Assembly: GCF_964340395.1 (NCBI RefSeq)
Contig: NC_135558.1
Location: 8,908,501 to 8,972,500 of the forward strand
DNA: 64,000 bases
From: Glandiceps talaboti
Lineage: Eukaryota > Hemichordata > Enteropneusta > Spengelidae
Direction of reading: 5' to 3'
The notes under the pieces were generated by a model, which was not told the origin of the DNA, did no database searches, and saw nothing but the letters and a program-made list of their open reading frames with translations. Below are positions 55,161 through 64,000 of this stretch, one piece after another. The position numbers were made by a program, and so were the translations under genes. The number at the start of each line of letters is the position of its first letter. Position 1 is the stretch's first letter.

Positions 55161-55387
55161 ACAATAGGTAACACTGAAGTAAAGCACTTTATGCACTACA
55201 CTCATTTATATTATTCATATCAAGTGTAAAAGTATACTATTTCAATTGGTTTCTTTACAAGCCTAGCATGTGGCCTTTCTGATGTGATCAATTAGCAAAT
55301 GAAAAAGTATACCTTTACACTTGATATGGATGCTATAAATGCTTATGGTACTTACACATAATGCTTTACTTTGGTGTTATTGGTTGT
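55161..55387. mobile_element. MITE-like inverted repeat, ~227 bp
   Basis: Arms of about 77 bases: aataggtaacactgaagtaa through atatcaagtgtaaaagtata at the left pair with tatacctttacacttgatat through tactttggtgttattggt at the right. A spacer of about 70 bases separates them. There is no coding content. Confidence 0.8.
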
Positions 55388-57167
55388 ACCAAATACCATG
55401 CAACACACGTCATGAAATAAGACAAACACAGTCGTACAGTCAACAGCAAGACTTACATAAATTTATTGTGTAGAAACATGTCAGAAAATATACAGATGTC
55501 GGTCACCAGGCAATAACTTAGAGAGTAGAAATATACACCCACTAAATCACATAATTATTATTATTTAGCAAAAAAAAAGACTATCTTTTAGAGATAATCC
55601 TTCAGCAAATATGTACAAAATATGTTACAAATCTGAGAAATAAAGAATTCTCTTTCTTTTAGCACTACTGTGCAAATGCTTAATTGTATACTACAAAACT
55701 TACTAGTAGAATTTGTACACTATTCCTTAACACCTCAAAATTGGTTACTAAGGTAATTTTAACGTTGCTAGGGATTTAAAATGTCTGATTGTGAAATAAA
55801 CATGGATGAATAATCGGCAGAAGCTCGCTCGGTCAAAATTCCAAATTTTTTAGGCTGGGTAAAATAATTGATTTATTTAAGGTAAATTAGGATGGGGAAA
55901 CTAACAAAAATTCAAATTTTTGTAAAAACTGACTTTTTAGGGTCTCGATACTTCCGTCAATGAAATAGTCGCCCTATAATCAAATGTACTATCAAAAAAG
56001 AAAAGTCGCTGACTTTTCACTGAAGCAATGACAAAATACTCCAGCTGCAAATTTTGGGGATTACATTTTGGAACGGCATTAGCTTGGAATTGTCAAATTT
56101 GGACAGCATGTAATCTATCAAAGTTGGAAATGTACGTGGGGCAAGTTTCAAAATCCAAATCACAAAAACGTATCAATTACGAGGAGGTCTTACAACATGG
56201 CTGACAAGGAATTTCTACATTGGAAATTGGGATATCCTTATCCTGATTAAATTAATAATTTAAAAAATAAAACATAAAATCAATATTACTAATTTTAATA
56301 TTACTAGAATTTATGATAAATCAAAAAAATTATTATTACCTTATGACACTAATGCAAAATTTCTTACTTTGATGAATTAAATAAGTAAATAATTTTCATA
56401 AATCTACCTTGGTATTAAAAAAATTGAAATACTTAAAACAAAGTGATTTCCAAGAGTTCGGGAGACAAAATTACTGGAATTTCTGTAGGAACAGAACTAT
56501 CACATGGATTGCAGTGACTGTGGATAGGAATACATATGGCAAACCTAGCTGTGTATGAAGCCCAATATAATAGCTGAAAGTGAGTGTTACATTTTACGAA
56601 ATATTGGGCCGAATATTTTTATGGGCTTGATACAAGTAAACCATGATTTGCAATAGATGTGTTGTTTTCATTGTAACAGCTGACTCTGAATATGGTTGGC
56701 ATGTCCTAGAAATTATTTATCAGAAATTTTATTTATCTTTCCTTGGAGTGGAAGATTTGTGAAACTAAACATTATATGATGATGGTACTCATTTAACATG
56801 CAAACAATAAATAAACGCAAAATTGACAAGTCTGATTTTCCAAGGTTTCACAGATACAGGTGTAGGAATAGTGTATTTACATTATGGCAGATCTCAATAT
56901 TTGATGCAACTAACCTGTAAAAGGACATGTTGTGCTGTCTCATCAGCCACCACTTGAGGGCGGTATAACATGATGTATTTTACAGTCTACCGGTACTAAT
57001 CATTGCAGCAAAGATGATACAAATGTACATTCTAAAGTGTCAAATACATACAACACAGTATCAATGTGCCTGTTTCTTTTAATGTTTCACCTCAAAAGTT
57101 TTGCATCACCAAAACTAACTGTAAATATAAGTGATTTTAAAAAAATGTACTCTTACTATACAGAAGT

Positions 57168-57202
57168 GTTGCTAGGAAACAACATCTTGTTGCTATGGAA
57201 AT
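57168..57202 (+). promoter_or_regulatory. Two X-box-like (RFX) sites
   Basis: GTTGCTAGGAAAC (57168-57180) fits the RFX X-box consensus (RYYNYY, 1-3 N, RRNRAC), and GTTGCTATGGAAAT (57189-57202) is a near match 21 bases on. X-boxes mark promoters of ciliary genes in animals, but no gene is recognised immediately downstream. Confidence 0.4.
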
Positions 57203-58005
57203 AATACACAATAATATAATCTCAAACCCTACAATATACAACAAAGACGATATACAAGAATATGTAACAGAAAACAAAAATATGTCAAATACCCTGGGAT
57301 TCATCAGAAATAAATTTCGGCCTGTTGTCAGCATGCAAGGTGTCAGTGAAGGTGGAATGTTTGAAAGCATTTTTGGGGAACTGGCTCCTTCTGTGGTGAT
57401 TCAGTGGTATGGATTAGCATAAACCTTATTTTAGATACCGGTATACTTAGAAGTAGGTTTGGCAAGGAACGTATAAAGTTAAACATTTTGCTAAAATTGA
57501 CAAGATGAAAACACTGATATTTATCAAATGATAGAACACCAGTATGGAATATATCTTGTATGGACCACTAACATTCTGCTATGAACCACCACAAAAATGA
57601 CAAACTGGTGGTCCAGATGGACCACTAACCATAAAAGTAAATCTTAAACCCTGACTTCCTGTAAGTTATACTTGACAGCATCAAAATATATATTTGGGGA
57701 TATTTTAGGTGCTAAGAAGAGCCCTTTCAAGTTACATAACCTGCAATTAGACACTACATTTAAAGACAGTTGATAATGCACTTGGATTGACATGGATCAC
57801 ATAACGTAATTCAGCATAACATTACAAAAATTCCTAGCTGTTCTACATTACTCTGCATAACATAACACATGATGGATGGTTTCATAAAGTGCATAGCACT
57901 GTAAAACTGCATGACAGTACATAAAATTGCATGTCAATACACAAAATATAATGACAGTACATGAACTAGACTAAGATATGTCGGGTTGTTCCACCCTCAT
58001 CTCAG

Positions 58006-58056
58006 GGTTGACCGATGTGTGAGGGCGCCCTGTCACAGTGTACCTTACAGACTAGA
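58006..58056 (+). repeat. Dispersed repeat, accgatgtgtgagggcgccc family, intergenic copy
   Basis: Shares gttgaccgatgtgtgagggc and cacagtgtaccttacagact with the copy at 53661-53708, in the same orientation. Confidence 0.75.
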
Positions 58057-58440
58057 CATGAACCTACAGGACAGCACATAGTACATAAAGCTACATAACA
58101 CTACATATCATTGCATGACAGTACACATGACTGCATGATTATTATATTCCATCAATATACCTCAGCAATACAGCTAAAAACTCTTCAATATATACATATA
58201 GCGTCCACTATTCGGTGTACATTACTGTTTTCATAGTAAATTCAAGGTGTCAAGTTTGTTAGTGAATAAAACAAGAGAAAAAGTATACAAGCCAGTAAGT
58301 ATCAGAAAAACCGAATAAATTTCCAAAATATAAATAACTCTTTAATAAATATATATAATCTCTTAATCCTTACATACATCCCTGGCCAAGTAAAGGTAAG
58401 GTGAGCTTAGCATATTTTGTTCTTCTCAGAAGTGTCTATA

Positions 58441-58860
58441 ATAAGAGCTGGTCAGAAGAACTCAAATCTGGTGTTTTGATTGGTTGATTCCTGGTTTGTA
58501 AACTCATTAAATATTCATGATGTTAATTTGCATGTTAGTTTAAAACCAGATGGGTGATATTTGTAGACTTGTTATGTATTCAAGATGTCACTACACATGT
58601 TTGTCAGAAGAATGCAAATCAGGTATTCTGATTAGTTGATGTCTGGTTTTTTAGCCTCACTAAAATGTTCATGCTGTTAATTTGCATGTAGGTTAAAACC
58701 AGGTGGATAACTCATTACATATTCATTTTTGTTTCTTTCCGGGTTGGTGATATTGCAAAGCTATTACTTACTCATGCTGGCACCAAACCTAACTTTTGTA
58801 AACTCATTACATATTCGTGATGTTAATTTGCATGTTTAGCTGGAACCAGATGGATGTCCT
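58441..58860. repeat. Diverged tandem repeat with POU octamers, three partial copies
   Basis: The motif attcatgatgttaatttgca followed by tgttag recurs three times, and gtcagaagaactcaaatctg recurs in altered form. The pattern suggests a ~165-bp unit with deletions. Each copy carries ATTTGCAT or ATGCAAAT. Confidence 0.65.
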
Positions 58861-59943
58861 GCACTTCCAGGGAACACCTTACCACACACAATGCAAAGCA
58901 GCAGGGGAAAAAGTTTTTAAAGAACCTGTCTTAAATACAGTATTTCAGAGAATGGATGGAAATTACCTGGATGAGAAAGTACTGGTGAGTTTTGAGAAAA
59001 CGGAATTAAAATTAAAATCAAACTGTTATCATGGTAACATGCAATCAAAACCTAATATTAATTCTCATATTTCTGAAAATATTAAAAATGGAATCATATA
59101 TTAAATGAGAATAAATTTCATTGGAACAAACTGGAATAAATTTTGATGAAATAGAGTGGTTAGAATTTTGGGATGGACTCAGAAACATAGTATGTACTGC
59201 TGAACTGGTAATGTTAAACACATTGCACCTTACTGTCATAATAAAATGAAGTTAAAATAAATTTGTAAACATCAAAATAAACTATATCTATTGTACTTGC
59301 ATAGCCCTTTTCAGTTAACAGTGCCCTCTAGAGACAGGGCAGATGTCAGTCTTTAATACATTCCTTTTACAAGTGAACAGCACATTTGCAGTCCATTCAT
59401 TGGACAGTTGCCAGCCAATCAGATATCAATACAACCAGCCTTTAATGATGCTGATGTTTTCCATCATGCAAATTTCTGACATACGCTGTTAGGTCATGCA
59501 ATATCCCATCACTAGAAGGCTCTCTTTACAGGAAGGGCCAATTGGCTATCAGAACAATTTTCCAACAGCCAATCAGATAGTAGGTATAAACGGACCAGGT
59601 GGACTGAACATTGTTGCATCATATATTGATATTGTGTAATTAGAACTTGTCATGCTACAATTGGATGATGATAACTACAACATTAAAATCTTAACTAAAT
59701 TTGTCAAAATCAAAGATAAAAGTAGAACATCTGTGTTTTTATTACAAACAACCACATTGAAACTGCAAACTACATTGTACATTACCTTAGGATTTATCAA
59801 AGAAATAACGGCAAACTTATTTGGATGAAATTGATTGATAATTATGTTATGACCCCCCCCCCCCCCCCCCATTCAAGGTGCCCTATTTTAATAAATGGTA
59901 TAGTCAGTTTGTAACACTTCTGGATGCTGTCATTATCTATGTA

Positions 59944-60270
59944 GGGGTGTGAGGATCGGTAGCTGTGGACAGGACATATCTATTGCAGTGAAGTATGACC
60001 ATCAAAATGCATATCAAGGTGATCATTACCCCTCTTCTGTCTTCACATGTAGTTGATTCCAATGCATTATGACAGCAGGTATACCATTCCATTTTCAACA
60101 CAGGGGTGCACAGGCTACTAATATTGGACTGGATATCAGCACATGCTCATCAAGGTGATGGTTACCCCCTTTCTAGTGTCATCATATGGTTGATTCCTAC
60201 CAATTACAATGGCAGATAAACCATTCCATTTTCAACATAGGGGTGTAAAGCTTAGTAATATTGGACTGGA
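59944..60270. repeat. ~140-bp tandem duplication spanning the whirlin stop codon and 3' flank
   Basis: Blocks with ccattccattttcaacac, aggggtg, taatattggactggata and tcaaggtgat occur two to three times in order. The rightmost copy covers the last codons and stop of whirlin. Confidence 0.75.
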
Positions 60271-61627
60271 TACTTGTTGGAATCGATAACCACAAGTTCC
60301 ATAATGTCAGTAGTTTTGTCTTTGAAGGCTCCAGCAAGGATTTTGGCAGCATCCCTATGTGCAAGGCCTTTCAATGATTTGCCATTCACACTAAGAATGA
60401 CATGTCCTCTCTTCAGGTTACTATTATGATACGCTGAACCACCATACTGAAATCAAACAGAAAACAATTTAAATGAAATCGTGGTAATGAAACAATTATT
60501 ATTTTTCAGTAGTATGGGATTGTGTAACATGAAATTAATGTAACCATGGAAATCTAGTCTAGTTAAATTCAAATCACCATATGGCAAAGCATTCAAACTA
60601 GCATCTCAACATACAGTAGTCCAATTACCAAAAAGACAAAAGATTATTTAGTTTAGCCACTAGGAGTGCTGTTTCGAGGCAGCTTATGTACTTACAGTCG
60701 AACATTGTGGCCACTTTTGAAAAACTGTTATGTCTAAGAGTTTTACAGCATATATAAATGATAATCTCAGTCAGTCTAAATATACTTCCGCTTGTTTCAT
60801 TTAAACTATGAACTTTTAAAGATGTTGCTTCATATACTGTCATGTTATTCACATCCAAGACCAGTTTCAGCCCTCATTTCCATACGCTTGGGTGCTCGTC
60901 TGTTGTGTAACAAATCACTACACATTTCAATAGTTAGTTGTAGCCCATAGTGACTAGCTGAAGTCAAAGGTCATTGCTATGGTAATGCATTGTAAGCATA
61001 CCTGTATGTTGATAACTTTGGGGAGAGGTTGTTTGGTGCCTGCACCACCCTCAACTGCGATACCAAGTGTAGGCTTGGATTTCCTTATAACTACGTCCTC
61101 GGAATATTTGGTTGGTGCTTCTATGGCAGATGTGTTGATTGACACTACTGGTGGCTGTAAAGAATAGATGAACACAGCAAGTATTATACACTTTTCAAAT
61201 AAATACTGCCCTCAATCAGCATGACTAGTGTTAAGATCATCCATATATGCAACATCTTCCATCAAATTTGTGTTTCCATGATATAAGTATATATCACTTT
61301 TAAAAGATTGGACAGTTAACCTTTCCAGACTAAAACAATATATACATTGGTTTGGCAGCTATGATTTTTCCAAACTGCACTCTTCAACCTTCAAAATTCT
61401 TTACCTTGTGACATGATTCAAGGTGATAATCTCAAAATTTCCCAAGAGCAAAGTGAAGGCATATCTATTCAGCAAAGCATTCATTGATTCAGTGTCATTC
61501 AATTGAACAGTGTTTCTGTAGTCTGTTTTTTTGGAAATTCTTTTGATTGATTGATCGATTGATCGACTGATCGATTGATTGATTGATTGATCGATCAATT
61601 GACTGATTGATTGATCAATTGACTGAC

Positions 61628-61669
<42 letters not shown>

Positions 61670-63695
61670 ATTGATTGATTGATTGATCGATAGTGTCAAT
61701 TTGTGAATCTCACCTCACTATTACTACTTGTTTCTGCAGCATTTATATTTTCTCTTGATTCATAGTTTATCACTGCCCTTGTCACACTTTCTTCTTTCAC
61801 TTCACTTTTTATTGACGGCTTAGGTGGTTTTGGTGGTTTGTGTCTCGGTTTGGGCACCGGTGTAGATTCCTCTTCCTCGTCATACACTTTCCCATTCCTT
61901 GTCAGCGTTCCTTCCCTACTTGCCGGTGGTGTTTTTTCAATAACTATGACTTCCCGTCTTTCTCCTACCACTGTTTTCTTTGAGACATCTTCAGTACTTA
62001 TTGAGGGAACGTTGTTCCTTGTCAGTGTACCTTTAAGTGTTCCGTTTAAACTTTCTGACGATGACTCACTCGAGGATCTACTCCTGGGAAGACTAGGGGG
62101 TCCTGAATTAATACCTAATCTTGGCGGACTAGGGGTTCTTGTGAATGAATAACTATGTTCTCTATGGTGAGAACGTGACTGTCTTTTCTCTGATGTAGAC
62201 TCTTTCTTTGCACTGAATGTTTCAAAGACTTTAGGTTTAATGTCAAGGGTCATCGGCCTTCCCGGGCTCGGTGAACGTCTCCTTATAGTGATGATTTCAC
62301 CAGGTGGGGTTGGAGATGGCGTCGGCGATCGATGAATTATGACCTCAGCTTGGGTTCTTTGCAAAGGTTTCTTTTTAACAATTTGATTGACTTCATCCCC
62401 TGCAGGACTACTTGGACGAGGTGATATACTTGGACTTGGTGGCTGTCTCTTTAACTCGTATAGTGTCTCACTTGCTTTCTTTGTCCTGGCTACCCTCCTC
62501 TGTTGATCTTTCGGAACATGCTGTAATAATAGTAATCATGATAATGAGAACAAATCAGAATTATATTAATTTAAATTGAGTCTCGGTTACCCAGACTCTC
62601 GCCACTGAGGGCGCCACTACCTCTGGATGATAGTCTGACTTGGAAGAAATGTTCTGCCTGACTTCCGGTGTGATAAAACGTTGGATTAAATTTCCCCAAG
62701 ACTCTTGTCTGGGAGGACTTGAAATGGCGCCCTCAGTGATGAGAATCTGGGTAACCGAGACTAATACCTCAGGAGATAAGACAGTGATTATTAACAGATT
62801 AAGATTATATAAATACTACACAAGACTTACATGGTGAAATTATTCCAAAATGAACAGAAATTGTTCAAAACATTAGGAGACAATGACCAAAATGTGGATT
62901 CCTTGCTCTGGAATCACAGCTTGTCGTATTTCTAAAATCAGCTTTGCTCCGAGTTCAGAAATACAACAAGATTAGACAGCCAGTATCATAGATGACATTG
63001 TTAGTGGATATTATTTCTTCTTGTACTAGTAAATTAGTCCATGGTGAAACAAACTTTTCAAAATGTTAAGTTATGTATTGATTCAAAAACTCACTGGTGA
63101 TGACAGAATTATTTGTCCATGTTGTTGGTATGTGTCAGTTGATATGCATAAAGTTGTTCAAATTTCCATGTCATTTTCCAGAAATATTTTAGTAGCACAT
63201 TTGCTGTTTGATTCATTACAATAGACTTGTCTATTTTTTAGGCAACTATTTCATATATTCAATTTCCCAAGACTTTTCAGGCATAATTTACATTTTTCCA
63301 GTACTTTCAAGGAATGGTTTGAAATTACTTTCAGGGAAGGAATGAAATTTTCTGAAGTATGAGTTGATCAGTTTATTACAATCAAGCAACTCTTAAAGTT
63401 TGTGCCACCATGCACCAGAAGGGCGCCCTCATGAGTCATAATTATGAAATCTGGTGCAAATTATGATGTGGATGAATAATGGAATTTTCTCACCACATGC
63501 AATTGTTACTGGTACATAAACTACAAGCAAATGATGAGCAGATGTCCAGACTTTGCTGATTTCTTGGTGATAATTTGATGAAAATGAAATGAAAATAATG
63601 AACGTGAATGAATGATTGATGCTTACATGAGTAGGGTCACTAATTCGTTGACTGCGATTGAAATTAATAGTTGTGGGTGGATTTAGATGTCCACT
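60252..63695 (-). CDS. WHRN: Whirlin, C-terminal part (incomplete in this window)
   Basis: PDZ scaffold of the Usher-syndrome protein network, acting at stereocilia tips and the photoreceptor periciliary membrane in vertebrates. Four exons are visible: 63695-63627, 62520-61714, 61154-61002 and 60446-60252 (stop), all phase 0, giving the last 407 residues; the rest lies beyond the right edge. The two last exons encode PDZ3. VVIRKSKPTLGIAVEGG, KQPLPKVINIQ and GGSAYHNSNLKRGHVILSVN correspond to human whirlin TLGIAIEGG, RQPLPRIVTIQ and GGSAHNCGQLKVGHVILEVN. The large exon encodes the Ser/Pro/Arg-rich linker between PDZ2 and PDZ3 with polyproline runs (KPRHKPPKPPKPSIK). The protein ends NKYPVQYY, unlike the vertebrate end, within a tandemly duplicated DNA segment. 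Introns contain a LINE tail and a MITE. Confidence 0.88.
61437..61693 (+). mobile_element. LINE 3' end with (TTGA)n tail in a whirlin intron
   Basis: The plus strand encodes KSKVKAYLFSKAFIDS and a stop, the C-terminal end of a CR1/L2-type LINE reverse transcriptase. About 40 bases later attcttttgattgattg starts a ttga/tcga tetranucleotide tail. It is the same family as the one fused to the TRIM gene, and antisense to whirlin. Confidence 0.7.
62579..62762. mobile_element. MITE with agtctcggttacccaga terminal inverted repeats, ~184 bp
   Basis: The left arm agtctcggttacccagactc and ctgagggcgcca is the near-perfect complement of the right arm tggcgccctcag and gaatctgggtaaccgagact, about 38 bases each. 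The interior is non-coding. It lies in the whirlin intron just upstream of the large linker exon. Confidence 0.85.
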
Positions 63696-64000
63696 CTGAA
63701 ATATGAAACAAAACAATAAACAACAAATGATAAGTACTGAATGTAATATGCAACATGTGCTATGATTGGCCAAGACAAACCAGCACACTGAAAGTATCAC
63801 CCTTTGATAGCCAATCAGTGATTACGTTGTGAAATGGCACCCACTGGTAGATGAGACGTGGACTGCAACACAATAGGATGTGGTGATATTATGGGATATT
63901 GTGGGTGAAAGTGAATCAACCTGAGCAGGATTTTTTTTTCAATTTAATACACGTCATTCTTGTGAGCTACAGTACACGTATCATATTGTAACATGTCTAC
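63696..64000. other. Whirlin intron, no exon seen
   Basis: The sequence upstream of the first visible whirlin exon shows no further exon with PDZ or linker similarity. It is probably intronic up to the right edge. Confidence 0.5.

Larger units (their letters stand above)
54325..60251. other. Non-coding stretch between convergent TSEN15 and whirlin
   Basis: It contains the two 3' flanks and a set of repeats: 54740-54832, 55161-55387, 58006-58056, 58441-58860, a poly-C run at 59853-59870 and 59944-60250. Also present are two X-box-like sites at 57168-57202 and several POU octamers. A 75-codon frame at 57195 begins inside the second X-box-like site and has no splice or family support. Confidence 0.5.

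Noticed and set aside
57137-57422. Overlapping frames of 75-77 codons on both strands
   Set aside because: Neither has splice signals or recognisable similarity, and the plus frame begins within an X-box-like site.

Overview
This is eukaryotic, metazoan DNA. Genes are split by GT-AG introns, intergenic and intronic sequence is AT-rich, and microsatellites, minisatellites, short palindromic elements, LINE tails and a tRNA-type SINE are abundant. Clear homologues of whirlin, TSEN15 and N-acylethanolamine acid amidase (NAAA), together with an intronless TRIM-NHL gene and an NLR-like NACHT gene, point to an invertebrate. Expanded TRIM and NLR families, and small inverted repeats carrying gagggcgcc, suggest a marine invertebrate such as an amphioxus, hemichordate, brachiopod or mollusc. 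I cannot settle the species or phylum from the sequence.

Layout. 1-715 is a 22-bp minisatellite. 1626-6751 (minus) is a NACHT/LRR-like NLR gene. One small upstream exon (5031-5132) encodes a motif that looks like a RHIM, the amyloid-forming signalling motif of RIPK1, RIPK3, ZBP1 and TRIF. 9480-9955 is a 5'-truncated LINE (minus). 10854-11876 (minus) is an intronless class A GPCR. 17273-19145 (plus) is a four-exon gene for a secreted cysteine-rich protein. 20901-26076, 27194-31968 and 41285-47790 (all plus) are three tandem NAAA-like amidase genes with almost identical exon lengths. Between copies 2 and 3 lies an intronless TRIM-NHL gene (36265-37920). Its last ~42 codons read as the C-terminus of a LINE reverse transcriptase, followed at once by a LINE-type (TTGA)n tail. 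50175-51233 (minus, RING-H2 protein) and 51543-54324 (plus, TSEN15) are divergent across about 310 bp. 60252 to beyond 63695 (minus) is the C-terminal part of whirlin.

How the genes work together. No operon-like unit is expected or seen. The NAAA copies would be lysosomal hydrolases acting on fatty-acid ethanolamides; all three keep the nucleophile Cys, the Arg/Asp pair and the Asn of the Ntn-hydrolase active site. NLR, TRIM and RING genes suggest innate-immunity and ubiquitin functions, but nothing here links them directly. The most notable candidate system is the NLR with a phase-symmetric RHIM-like cassette exon. Next are the LINE-derived C-terminus of the TRIM gene and the series of unrelated palindromic elements. 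No virus-derived element, CRISPR array, rRNA or functional tRNA gene was recognised.
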